Positions 16,755 through 23,574 of a DNA stretch of 36,130 bases are shown in pieces. Position numbers and translations under genes: made by a program. Every line of letters starts with the position of its first letter. Positions within the stretch are counted from its first letter, which is position 1. The notes below the pieces were generated by a model. It made no database searches. It saw nothing but the letters and a program-made list of their open reading frames with translations, and had not been told where the DNA came from. The DNA is from Betaproteobacteria bacterium (GTDB lineage: Bacteria; Pseudomonadota; Gammaproteobacteria; Burkholderiales; SG8-39), in the NCBI GenBank assembly GCA_947482825.1, contig CANKMT010000058.1, forward strand, positions 1 through 36,130. The letters run 5' to 3'.

Positions 16755-17108
16755 TCAGTCGATCAACTTGCGCATGACGTGGCGGCGGTTCTTCGTGAAC
16801 GGGCGCACGTGCGTCGGCCAGCGGCCGGAGTCCACCGCCTTGGCCCAGCCCTCGCCGACCAGCACGTCGGGGCTCTCGAGCTCGTACACGGCCATGTAGG
16901 TGGGTTCATTTTCCATAACGATGGTCTTCTTCTCGCCGCCGATGATCATCGTGAGCGGCTCCATCTTGTAGCGCTTTGCCGAGACGATCCCGGGCACCTT
17001 GAGGATCAACGGGATGTGCTCGGTGTCGTAGACCTCATTGAAGATCGCTTCCTTGTCGGCGTCGACGTCCATGCTGACGGTGAAAATGTAGTTTGCTTTG
17101 CCGGCCAT
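16755..17108 (-). CDS. Small conserved protein, probable dimeric alpha/beta-barrel (DUF4286/EthD-like)
   Basis: 117 residues starting MAGKANYIFTVSMDVD. The pattern of strand, FNEVYDTEHIPLILKVPGI (helix with D-x-x-H), then strands AKRYKM and YMAVYELES, is that of ferredoxin-fold proteins such as EthD and DUF4286 members, which often serve as small decarboxylases, isomerases or accessory proteins in catabolic clusters. A catalytic role cannot be shown. AAAGGACTTTCGCA before the ATG gives a fair ribosome site. It lies 40 bases downstream of the D-amino-acid enzyme and is probably co-transcribed with it. Confidence 0.6.
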   Translation of the reverse strand: MAGKANYIFTVSMDVDADKEAIFNEVYDTEHIPLILKVPGIVSAKRYKMEPLTMIIGGEKKTIVMENEPTYMAVYELESPDVLVGEGWAKAVDSGRWPTHVRPFTKNRRHVMRKLID

Positions 17109-17148
17109 TGCGAAAGTCCTTTGGTGGGGAGGTGGGAACGGCCCGATC

Positions 17149-18291
17149 TTAGCAGCCCGAGAATCGCGGCCACGCCGCTTCGACGCGCGGCGTCCCGTCG
17201 AGGACGCGGTAACTTTCGTACTGCGCAGCCGTGGCGCACGCGTGATTGGGGAGCACGCGCAGCCGCGTGCCGACCGGGATGTCCGGCAGCCGCGCCGCGT
17301 CGCCGCTGCGGTGGCCGATGATGCCGTGCTCCTGGCTTGCGTCCACGACGATCAGGCCCTCTATGGGCCGACCCTCTTCGTCGCAGACCAGGCCGTAACC
17401 CTGGTCCACCGGTTGCTTCGCGGTGCCGCGGTCGCGCGACATCGCCATCCAACCGGCATCGGTGAGGATCCAGCCTTGCTCGCGCTGGTGGCCGATCACG
17501 GTGCTCAGGACAGACAGCGCGATGTCCTCGACCTTGCAGACGTCGATACCCGCCATGACGAGGTCGAAAAAGACGAATACCCCGGCGCGCACTTCGGTCA
17601 CGCCGGTGAGGTCGTCGGCATAGGTTGCGGTGGGCGTGGAGCCGACGCTGACAATCGAAGCGTCGAACCCGGCGTCGCGCAGTTGCCTTGCTGCCGTCAC
17701 CACTGCGTCCCGTTCGCGTCCGGCCACGGCGCGGATCGCCTCGATGCTGCGGCAGTTGTACGAGTCGCCGGCGTGCGTCATTACGCCGGCAACCGGCGCG
17801 CGGCTTGCGGCAAGCACCCGCGCGATTTCGACAATCCGTGGATCTCCGGGCTTGAGGCCCGCGCGATGCCCGTCGCAGTCGATTTCGACCAGCACGCGCA
17901 TCGGTGGGTCGCCCGGTTTGAAGGCCGCAACGAGCGCCGCGGCAGACTCGACGCTGTCGAGCACGAGGGTCAGGCTCACGCCGCCCTTCGCCAGTGCGAG
18001 CGCGCGGGCGAGCTTGGCTGGCGCGAAGGCCACGCCGTAGAGGATGTCGCGATAGCCGTGCTGCGCGAATTCTTCGGCTTCCTTCAACGTGGAGACCGTG
18101 ATCGGTGCCGGCGAATCGCCGAGCACGAGCCGGGTGACCTCGAGGGACTTGGCCGTTTTTACATGCAGGCGCAGTTTCGAGCCGAGCGATTCGATGTGCG
18201 AGCGCAGCCGCACTGCATTGGCTTTGACTTTGCCGCGCTCGAGGAGCAGTGCGGGGGTGTCGAGTTCGGCGAGGGTGGGGTTCGGTGTCAT
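17149..18291 (-). CDS. D-threonine aldolase / D-serine dehydratase-like PLP enzyme (DSD1 family)
   Basis: 380 residues. N-terminal alanine-racemase fold with the PLP lysine K45 in LRLHVKTAKS, and near the C-terminus the zinc pair in LPNHACAT (His-x-Cys) that defines metal-dependent D-serine dehydratases and D-threonine aldolases. VEIDCDGHRAGL and GSTPTAT supply other PLP contacts. It would cleave or deaminate a D-beta-hydroxy amino acid; which one cannot be told. The ATG at 18291 (MTPNPTLAELDTPAL) is typical for the family. Just upstream lie degraded sequences (hsdM relic). Confidence 0.87.
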   Translation of the reverse strand: MTPNPTLAELDTPALLLERGKVKANAVRLRSHIESLGSKLRLHVKTAKSLEVTRLVLGDSPAPITVSTLKEAEEFAQHGYRDILYGVAFAPAKLARALALAKGGVSLTLVLDSVESAAALVAAFKPGDPPMRVLVEIDCDGHRAGLKPGDPRIVEIARVLAASRAPVAGVMTHAGDSYNCRSIEAIRAVAGRERDAVVTAARQLRDAGFDASIVSVGSTPTATYADDLTGVTEVRAGVFVFFDLVMAGIDVCKVEDIALSVLSTVIGHQREQGWILTDAGWMAMSRDRGTAKQPVDQGYGLVCDEEGRPIEGLIVVDASQEHGIIGHRSGDAARLPDIPVGTRLRVLPNHACATAAQYESYRVLDGTPRVEAAWPRFSGC

Positions 18292-18374
18292 CGCGGCCTC
18301 AATCGACCAATGCAGCAATGGCATTGAGTTTGCCCGAGCGCTGCGCGACCTGCGTGCCGGGTCGGGTTTGTAGA

Positions 18375-18461
18375 CGCTTCCTGCGCTGGGCGCGCGTCGA
18401 AGAACAGCACGTGCGCGAAGTTCCAGGCCTTGTTGACGATCTGCTGGGTGGCGTTGTTCAT
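18375..18461 (-). pseudogene. hsdM relic: first and late segments of a type I modification subunit joined
   Basis: From an ATG at 18461 the frame reads MNNATQQIVNKAWNFAHVL, the characteristic opening of HsdM (N6-adenine methyltransferase of type I restriction systems). It then passes directly into VLFFDARPAQE, which resembles a segment near the C-terminus of HsdM (VLFFD-x-K/R-P). Over 300 residues are missing between them, including the methylase motifs; the shared VL codons mark the likely join. The start is only 13 bases after the nucleotidyltransferase stop, so an intact hsdM once followed that gene. In another frame at ~18297-18375 the ending QRSGKLNAIAALVD suggests a second unidentified C-terminal fragment. 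Confidence 0.6.
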
Positions 18462-18474
18462 TCGAGGTTCCGGG

Positions 18475-19524
18475 TCAGTCTTCCAGTTCGCGCAGGATCA
18501 GATTACGCGAATCGCTCAATGCGTCCGGCAGTTTTGCAAGTTCGACCTTGAGGCGCTTGCCCCAGGTCGCGGTGAGTTTCTTCAATGCCTCGACGGCGAG
18601 TATCAGGTCGCCTTTGCGGTCCTCTTGCAGCGCCGCGAGAAGCTCGCCAGCCTGCTGCCTGTCCTTGACCGCCTTGGTCTGTTCGAATGCCATCCTGCGC
18701 CCGCTGATCAGCAGCTTGTGCAGCGCGAACCGCGCCGGATCGGGGACATTGACCAGCGTTGCCCCGCCGTTGATGAGCGGAATGGCCATCGTGCCCTCGA
18801 GCACGTAGCCGAGCAATTCCAGTGGTTTCGCCGCAGCCTTCAGCCGGGGAATCGGGATCGGCTTGCCGGTGCGCGCGCCCTGTGCGGGCGTGAGCAGGTC
18901 CACGCGTAACGCCTGGCCGCGCACCGAGAACGAGGTTTCCGGTGATTTCAGGCTGAGGCCCGGAACCGGGAGGAAACCCATGTTCAGCGCGACGAGTGCC
19001 TTGGGCAGGTCGGCCTCCGATTGCGGGACCGCGACTTCCAGGATGCGGGTTGCGGCCACGTCGATATCCTGCGTGCGCAGTCCCGATTCCCACCGGACGC
19101 CGAGCAGGTTCCCCAGCGCGATGAAGGCTTGCGTGCCCACGAGCACCGCGCCGACGCGGAACACGCCGGCGCTCGCGAGGCCCGCGATCACGCGTGCGGA
19201 GGGCGTGTCCGTGACCATTGCACCGCCCTGCCTGAGCATCGCGCACAGGCGCTCGATCTGCCTTGCCGACGCTTCCGCTTCCTGCCTTCCCGCAGAGTAG
19301 GCCTTCATGATGTCGCGGGTTTCTTTGTTGTCCGGGCCGATGAAGTATTCCTTTTGACCCGCAGCGCCTTCGCTGGTCTTGAAGTACCAGTAGTCGCCGG
19401 CGCGGACTTGCTTCTTTGCAAACGATCCGGTGAGGGAGGCGAAGGTGCGTGCCGCTTCCAGCGCGCGCAGTCGCTCGGAGAGTTCGGCGAAGAGCGTTTG
19501 CGTCTCGGCGGGCTGGTGGGACAT
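18475..19524 (-). CDS. GSU2403-family nucleotidyltransferase-fold protein
   Basis: 349 residues. The centre has a nucleotidyltransferase core, VGTQAFIALGNLLGVRW followed by TQDIDVA (the D-x-D of the fold), and a helical C-terminus with VPDPARFALHKLLISGRR. This matches a family of large stand-alone nucleotidyltransferases with no settled function; related folds occur in type IV (AbiEii) and MenA/MNT toxins. The N-terminal ~100 residues are helical and include FAKKQVRAGDYWYFK. A perfect inverted repeat covers its -10 region, and an hsdM relic follows it directly, so it may once have belonged to a restriction or defence locus. Confidence 0.78.
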   Translation of the reverse strand: MSHQPAETQTLFAELSERLRALEAARTFASLTGSFAKKQVRAGDYWYFKTSEGAAGQKEYFIGPDNKETRDIMKAYSAGRQEAEASARQIERLCAMLRQGGAMVTDTPSARVIAGLASAGVFRVGAVLVGTQAFIALGNLLGVRWESGLRTQDIDVAATRILEVAVPQSEADLPKALVALNMGFLPVPGLSLKSPETSFSVRGQALRVDLLTPAQGARTGKPIPIPRLKAAAKPLELLGYVLEGTMAIPLINGGATLVNVPDPARFALHKLLISGRRMAFEQTKAVKDRQQAGELLAALQEDRKGDLILAVEALKKLTATWGKRLKVELAKLPDALSDSRNLILRELED

Positions 19525-19530
19525 GCCGGG

Positions 19531-19563
19531 ATTATACCTAAAGTCGGATTAGTTTAGGTATAA
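19531..19563 (-). promoter_or_regulatory. Palindromic operator with leaderless promoter for the nucleotidyltransferase
   Basis: Perfect 11-bp inverted repeat: TTATACCTAAA at 19532-19542 and TTTAGGTATAA at 19553-19563 (ten-base spacer). On the minus strand a consensus TATAAT (19536-19531) ends six bases before the ATG at 19524, so transcription would begin at the start codon. Layout is the same as at 11950-11974 though the sequence differs. Confidence 0.6.
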
Positions 19564-19717
19564 CAAAAGGGCGAATTTTCATAGGGAAATGGCTGGAGAG
19601 CCTCGCGGATGCTGGGTCTCCGGGCAGTTGGAGCTCAGAAAAGCATGATGCGTGGCTTGTCGTGTACGCCCGCGACACGTTCGAGGGGCAATTCCCTCCA
19701 CTGCTCTGGGGTAGTGG
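19564..19717. other. Intergenic stretch without a supportable gene
   Basis: Between the nucleotidyltransferase promoter and the end of the vapC frame. A short plus-strand reading (around 19605-19720, with WLVVYARDTFEGQFPPLLW) looks protein-like but has no start or recognised family; it could be another fragment. Confidence 0.3.
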
Positions 19718-19758
19718 TCACCCGAACCACCTCACGATCTCAAACCGCTTCCCGCCCT

Positions 19759-20130
19759 TCAACCGATACACCCCAAATCCCGCATATCCACGGTGAGAAT
19801 TCCCCTGCATCCGATCTTGTCTGCGAGCCAAACGATCGCAGCATCTGTGAAATCGGGATCGAGGGATGCGTAGTGCGCCAAGATCGGTCCTATGTCCTCA
19901 TAAGCCTGGGGAGGCAATTCGGCAATCCGGGCCTGTCCCTTTCCCAGCCAATCAAGCAGGGAAACTTTGACAGCCGTGGATAGGAAAAATGACGCCTCGA
20001 CCACCACGGGTGCGGGAACGACGATGTCTCCTTTGTAACCCGCAAGAAACGACTTTGCCACCGAGTGCCGCGGATCGCGCCGAATCCCCAATGCAACGAG
20101 AAATCCGGTGTCTGCGAGGACAGCCGGCAT
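19759..20130 (-). CDS. VapC-type PIN-domain toxin, C-terminus frameshifted
   Basis: 123 residues. PIN active-site acids are present: D7 (VLADTGF), E45 (VVVEASF), D96 (DFTDAAI) and D115 (LTVDMRD). The frame then ends DLGCIG and stops. Adding one base in the T run before GGGG at ~19778 would give DFGVYRLKGGKRFEIV and on to a stop at 19718, a normal VapC tail, so a one-base deletion has cut off the last ~18 residues. The start shares one base with the antitoxin stop (TGATG). The RNase core is intact, so residual activity is possible, but the partner antitoxin is also broken. Confidence 0.8.
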   Translation of the reverse strand: MPAVLADTGFLVALGIRRDPRHSVAKSFLAGYKGDIVVPAPVVVEASFFLSTAVKVSLLDWLGKGQARIAELPPQAYEDIGPILAHYASLDPDFTDAAIVWLADKIGCRGILTVDMRDLGCIG

Positions 20131-20372
20131 CAGCGGCCCTTGCGAAAGCGCGCTCGCAACGCCGCCTTGATGGTCCCGGACACGTCCGACCCGTCGCCCT
20201 CTTCGCCCTCGTCGCCCCCGATAAATGGGTGGTCGATGCCGGCGGCATCCGGGGCTTTCAGCAGTTCCTCGAGTGCGCGCTTGACCGCCTCGCTCTTGCT
20301 GACGCCGTGGGTGGCGCAGTACTCGGCGAGGTCCTGCTAAACGCGATTTGGAAGCCGTACGGTAAGAGTCAT
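20130..20372 (-). pseudogene. VapB-type ribbon-helix-helix antitoxin with amber stop at codon 12
   Basis: Reading from the ATG at 20372 gives MTLTVRLPNRV, then TAG (20339-20337), then in the same frame QDLAEYCATHGVSKSEAVKR and ALEELL onward to a stop at 20130. Without the stop this is an 80-residue antitoxin with an N-terminal ribbon-helix-helix fold and an acidic toxin-binding tail (GGDEGEEGDG). The amber codon may have arisen from a single change such as CAG to TAG. The toxin gene follows with a one-base overlap. Confidence 0.75.
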
Positions 20373-20384
20373 GGCTGGTCCAAA

Positions 20385-20415
20385 TGTAATACGATACAGG
20401 TCGAACTGTATTACA
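20385..20415 (-). promoter_or_regulatory. Inverted repeat upstream of vapBC, probable operator
   Basis: TGTAATAC (20385-20392) and GTATTACA (20408-20415) are perfect inverted 8-mers, with an inner pair TACAG/CTGTA at 20395-20410. The site lies 13 bases upstream of the vapB ATG, where VapB-type proteins normally bind their own promoter. Confidence 0.5.
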
Positions 20416-20472
20416 ACCGTCGCTATGCCGCGAGCCTTTCATTCATGGCGCGGCGTTTCTGCCATAGGGGCA

Positions 20473-20889
20473 TCAGGGCCAGTCGATCTCCGAAGGCGAC
20501 GTCACCTGGAATCTCCCCAGCTTCGCTACTCGGCGTGCCAGTACGAGCAGCGCCTTGTCCTTGGTAACCAGGTGCGCGGCACCTGCGGCCCACGCGAGGT
20601 CGAGGAACTTCTGGTCGTCGGCGTCCCGGCAGCGTGGGAGGTACGGGTGGGCCGGCGGGGATTCGGCGAGTTCGATGCGGCTCTCGTACCAGGCGAACGC
20701 CGCCTCCCGGTCCTGGGTGTCGAGCTTGAAGGCCGGGTAGGCCAGCACGCGGCGCAACTCGGCGAGGCCCTGGGGGCAGGCGAGCGGTATTACGCGTCCG
20801 GTTTCGATTGCGTCGCGCAGCGCCGCGGTGCCCGTGTCGAGGAACACGACCAGGTCGAGCACCACGTTGGTGTCGATGACGAGGCGCAC
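20473..20889 (-). CDS. PIN-domain protein (PIN_3-type putative toxin), no antitoxin adjacent
   Basis: 138 residues starting at GTG 20889 (MRLVIDTNVVLD). The first acid D6, the middle RDADDQKFLDLAWAAGA and the late LVTKDKALL match the PIN_3 group annotated as toxin components, which cleave RNA with Mg2+. The gene appears whole. Directly upstream lies the hairpin repeat at 20911-21026, then an SDR gene, so no antitoxin or normal promoter is in place. Either it is silent, its antitoxin was replaced by the repeat, or the antitoxin is elsewhere. Confidence 0.77.
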   Translation of the reverse strand: MRLVIDTNVVLDLVVFLDTGTAALRDAIETGRVIPLACPQGLAELRRVLAYPAFKLDTQDREAAFAWYESRIELAESPPAHPYLPRCRDADDQKFLDLAWAAGAAHLVTKDKALLVLARRVAKLGRFQVTSPSEIDWP

Positions 20890-20910
20890 CGAGCCGTCGG
20901 TTCGCGTCAG

Positions 20911-21026
20911 GGAAAAATGGGGTCAGGAAAAATGGGGCCAGGTTCGATTTTCGGCGACGACCTCAAATACTCAACCACCCGTCACGAAAATCGAGCCTGG
21001 CCCCATTTTTACGACTCTGACACCAT
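20911..21026. repeat. REP-like hairpin element with tandem half-repeat
   Basis: A 26-bp inverted repeat, left arm 20928-20953 and right arm 20985-21010, with one mismatch and a 31-base loop. The left arm is preceded by a near-identical tandem copy (GGAAAAATGGGGTCA, then GGAAAAATGGGGCCA). The right side continues into CGACTCTGACACCAT (21012-21026), which recurs at 33744-33758. The pattern resembles dispersed extragenic palindromes of betaproteobacteria that are moved by RAYT-type transposases; no such gene is in view. Confidence 0.6.
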
Positions 21027-21028
21027 AT

Positions 21029-21778
21029 TTAGCCGCGCCCGACGAACGGCATCTTGGTCGCCATGATGGTCATGAACTGAACGTTTGCATCCAATGGCAG
21101 GCCAGCCATGTAGGCCACCGCGCTGCCGACGTGCGCCACGTCCATGCGCGGCTCGATCATCGTGGTGCCGTTGGCTTGTGGGACGCCATTCTTCATGCGC
21201 TCGGTCATCTCGGTGGCTGCGTTGCCGATGTCGATCTGGCTGCAGCCGATGTCGTACTTGCGGCAATCGAGCGACGTCGACTTGGTGAGGCCGGTGACCG
21301 CGTGCTTGGTCGCGGTGTAAGGCGAGGAGAACGGCCGCGGCGCATGCGCCGAAATCGAACCGTTGTTGATGATGCGCCCGCCCATCGGCGACTGCGCCTT
21401 CATGATGCGGATCGCTTCCTGCGTGCAGAGGAACATCGCGGTGAGGTTGATGTTCACCACGTTCTGCCACTGCTCGAGCGTGAGGTCTTCCATCGGGATG
21501 GCGGGTGCGCCCATGCCGGCGTTGTTGAAGAGCACATCCAGCCGCCCCCACTTGGCCTTGGTGGCGGCGAACACAGGCGGAATGTTTTCCGGCTTGGCAA
21601 GGTCCGCAGGCAGGCACAGCGTGCGATCCGCGGCGCCGGAGTCAGCGGCGGTCTTCTCCAGCAGTTCCTTCCTGCGGCCGACGAGGGCCACGTTGTAACC
21701 CTCCTTAAGCAGCGCGAGGGCCGCGGACTTGCCGATGCCGGTGCCGGCGCCGGTAACTATTGCGACTTTGGTTGCCAT
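21029..21778 (-). CDS. SDR-family oxidoreductase
   Basis: 249 residues. [13 protein letters not shown] cofactor loop at residue ~9, NNAG, catalytic Ser in NNGSIS 13 residues before PYTATK, and a C-terminal end without the usual DGG. AAGGAG before the ATG at 21778 fixes the start. Arg after strand 2 (VGRRKELL) suggests NADP. Last gene of a minus-strand operon that begins with the CoA-transferase; 14 bases separate it from the Bug gene. Its stop codon abuts the repeat element. Confidence 0.87.
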   Translation of the reverse strand: MATKVAIVTGAGTGIGKSAALALLKEGYNVALVGRRKELLEKTAADSGAADRTLCLPADLAKPENIPPVFAATKAKWGRLDVLFNNAGMGAPAIPMEDLTLEQWQNVVNINLTAMFLCTQEAIRIMKAQSPMGGRIINNGSISAHAPRPFSSPYTATKHAVTGLTKSTSLDCRKYDIGCSQIDIGNAATEMTERMKNGVPQANGTTMIEPRMDVAHVGSAVAYMAGLPLDANVQFMTIMATKMPFVGRG

Positions 21779-21792
21779 GACTCGCTCCTTGG

Positions 21793-22752
21793 TTATTCGA
21801 CTCGCGCGCCGGAGTCGCGCACCACGCGCTCCCATATCGGCGCTTCCGCCTTGAGTTCGGCCTCGAAAGCTTCGGGCGAAACCGAAGGCGTCGAGTCCAT
21901 GCCCTGCGCTGCGATCTTCTCCCTGACTTCGGCGCGGGACAGGCCTTTGACCGCGGCGGCGTGCAATTGCTTGAGGATCGCAGGCGGCGTGCCGGCCGGC
22001 GCATACAGGCCGAACGAGAAAGTGTGGTCATAGCCGTTCAGGCCCGCTTCGCTTGCACCGGGAATGCCGGGGATCGATGGCGAAGCGTTCTTCGCTGTGA
22101 TCGCAAGCGCGCGCATGCGTCCGGCGCGGATGAAGCCCATGACGGTCGGCGGCGTGGCGAACATCACGTCCGTGTCCCCGGCGATGATCGACTGCGCCGC
22201 TGGACCGCCGCCCTTGAACTGCACGGTGGTGAACTGCACGCCCGCCACCGACATGAAATCCACGCCGGCCAGGTGCGGCGAGGAGCCGTTGCCGGCGTTG
22301 GCGTTGAAGAGTTTGCCCGGGTTGGCCTTGGCGAACGCGATCAACTCGCGCAGGCTCTTGATCGGGAGGTCGTTCTTCACGAGTACCACCAGCGGCCCGG
22401 TCGCCACGCGCGTGATCGCGGCGAAGTCCTTGTCGGGGTCGTAGCCCAGCTTCTTATAGAGGGCCTTGTTGATCGTGTGATGGGTGGAATTGAAGATCGT
22501 GTAGCCGTCGGGGGGCGATTTCGCCACGGCTTCGGAGGCGATCGTCGCGCCCGCGCCCGGACGATTCTCGGCGACCACCGCGACACCAAGTGCCTTGGTC
22601 ATTTCTTCGGCCAGCAGTCGCGTGAGGAAGTCCGCCGAGCCGCCGGGCGGATAGCCCGTAATCAACCTGATGGGCTTGGCCGGAAACGACTGTGCAGCAG
22701 CACTCGCGGACAGCACGAGCGCGGCCAGCAACCCGATAACGCGTGACACCAT
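21793..22752 (-). CDS. Bug/TctC-family periplasmic substrate-binding protein
   Basis: 319 residues, signal peptide ending near ASAAAQSFP. Motifs: [40 protein letters not shown], a [13 protein letters not shown] stretch in place of the common IPYKG, and a C-terminal [30 protein letters not shown] precedes the ATG at 22752. It stands in the middle of a CoA-ester catabolic operon, so it probably captures the carboxylic acid that the CoA-transferase then activates (inference). Confidence 0.9.
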   Translation of the reverse strand: MVSRVIGLLAALVLSASAAAQSFPAKPIRLITGYPPGGSADFLTRLLAEEMTKALGVAVVAENRPGAGATIASEAVAKSPPDGYTIFNSTHHTINKALYKKLGYDPDKDFAAITRVATGPLVVLVKNDLPIKSLRELIAFAKANPGKLFNANAGNGSSPHLAGVDFMSVAGVQFTTVQFKGGGPAAQSIIAGDTDVMFATPPTVMGFIRAGRMRALAITAKNASPSIPGIPGASEAGLNGYDHTFSFGLYAPAGTPPAILKQLHAAAVKGLSRAEVREKIAAQGMDSTPSVSPEAFEAELKAEAPIWERVVRDSGARVE

Positions 22753-22791
22753 GATTGCCTCCTTGAGTTGTGCGCTCTTCGGCGCGCGCAC

Positions 22792-23574
22792 TTACCTGCC
22801 GACGAAATTCGGCGTGCGCTTTTCCATGAACGCCTTGCGGCCTTCCTTGTGGTCTTCGCTTGCAAAGCAGGTCTGCACCATCTTGATGGCGGTCTCCATG
22901 TCGCGGTCGGCGGCGTCCTTGAGCCCCTGCACGACGGCGAATTTGGCCGCGGCCACGGTCAGCGGCGCGTTCTCCGCGATCATCTTCACGTACTCGGCGA
23001 CTTTCGCGTCAAGGTCACCAACCGGGTGCACCTGGCTCACGAAGCCCATACGATGCGCTTCCTGCGCGTCGAACTTGCGCGCCGAGACGAAGATGTCCAG
23101 CGTGTTGGCCGCGCCGAGCACGTTCATGAAGCGCTTGACTCCGCTCGGGCTGTAACCGAGGCCCAAACGCGCTGCCGGCATCCGGAAGATCGTGTTGTCC
23201 GAGGCGATACGGATGTCGCATGCGGCCGCAAAGCCCAGGCCGCCGCCGATGCAGATGCCGCGGAGGCGCGCGACCACCGGTTTGGAGCAGATGATCGGCG
23301 CGAGATAGGCCGCCTCGACGGCCTTGTTGTAATCGGCCTGCGCCTCGGCGGTGCCGCGCAATTTCTCGAACTGAGAGATATCGGCGCCGGAGATGAACGC
23401 CTTGTCGCCGTCGCCGGCGACGACGATCACGCGCACCGACGGGTCCGCATCGAGCTCGGCCAGCGTCTTTGGCACTGCGGCCCACATGTCGAACGTCATC
23501 GCGTTCATTTTCGGCGGGTTCGAGAACAGCACGGTGGCGACCGCGCCCTCGCGCTTGGTGATCAGTTCGGCCAT
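22792..23574 (-). CDS. Crotonase-superfamily protein (enoyl-CoA hydratase-like) lacking both catalytic Glu
   Basis: 260 residues. The oxyanion-hole segment FISGADISQFE and GICIGGGLGFAAACDIRIAS are typical of the crotonase fold. Aligned with rat enoyl-CoA hydratase, the two catalytic glutamates are replaced: Glu144 by G114 and Glu164 by A134 (FRMPAARLG). It is therefore unlikely to be a simple hydratase; other crotonases with different chemistry (decarboxylases, hydrolases, lyases) lack these residues. The gene starts at the last base of the CoA-transferase stop (TGATG), so the two are translationally coupled. Confidence 0.85.
   Translation of the reverse strand: MAELITKREGAVATVLFSNPPKMNAMTFDMWAAVPKTLAELDADPSVRVIVVAGDGDKAFISGADISQFEKLRGTAEAQADYNKAVEAAYLAPIICSKPVVARLRGICIGGGLGFAAACDIRIASDNTIFRMPAARLGLGYSPSGVKRFMNVLGAANTLDIFVSARKFDAQEAHRMGFVSQVHPVGDLDAKVAEYVKMIAENAPLTVAAAKFAVVQGLKDAADRDMETAIKMVQTCFASEDHKEGRKAFMEKRTPNFVGR

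Noticed and set aside
14808..17321. A very long plus-strand open frame across the cyclase, GNAT and HutD region
   Set aside because: It is antisense to genes with clear domains and its translation is rich in Arg/His/Ala without motifs, as expected for shadow frames in high-GC DNA.
20911..20942. Tandem 15-mer copies that might be a CRISPR fragment
   Set aside because: Only two copies directly abutting, with no spacers and no cas genes; they form part of a hairpin element.
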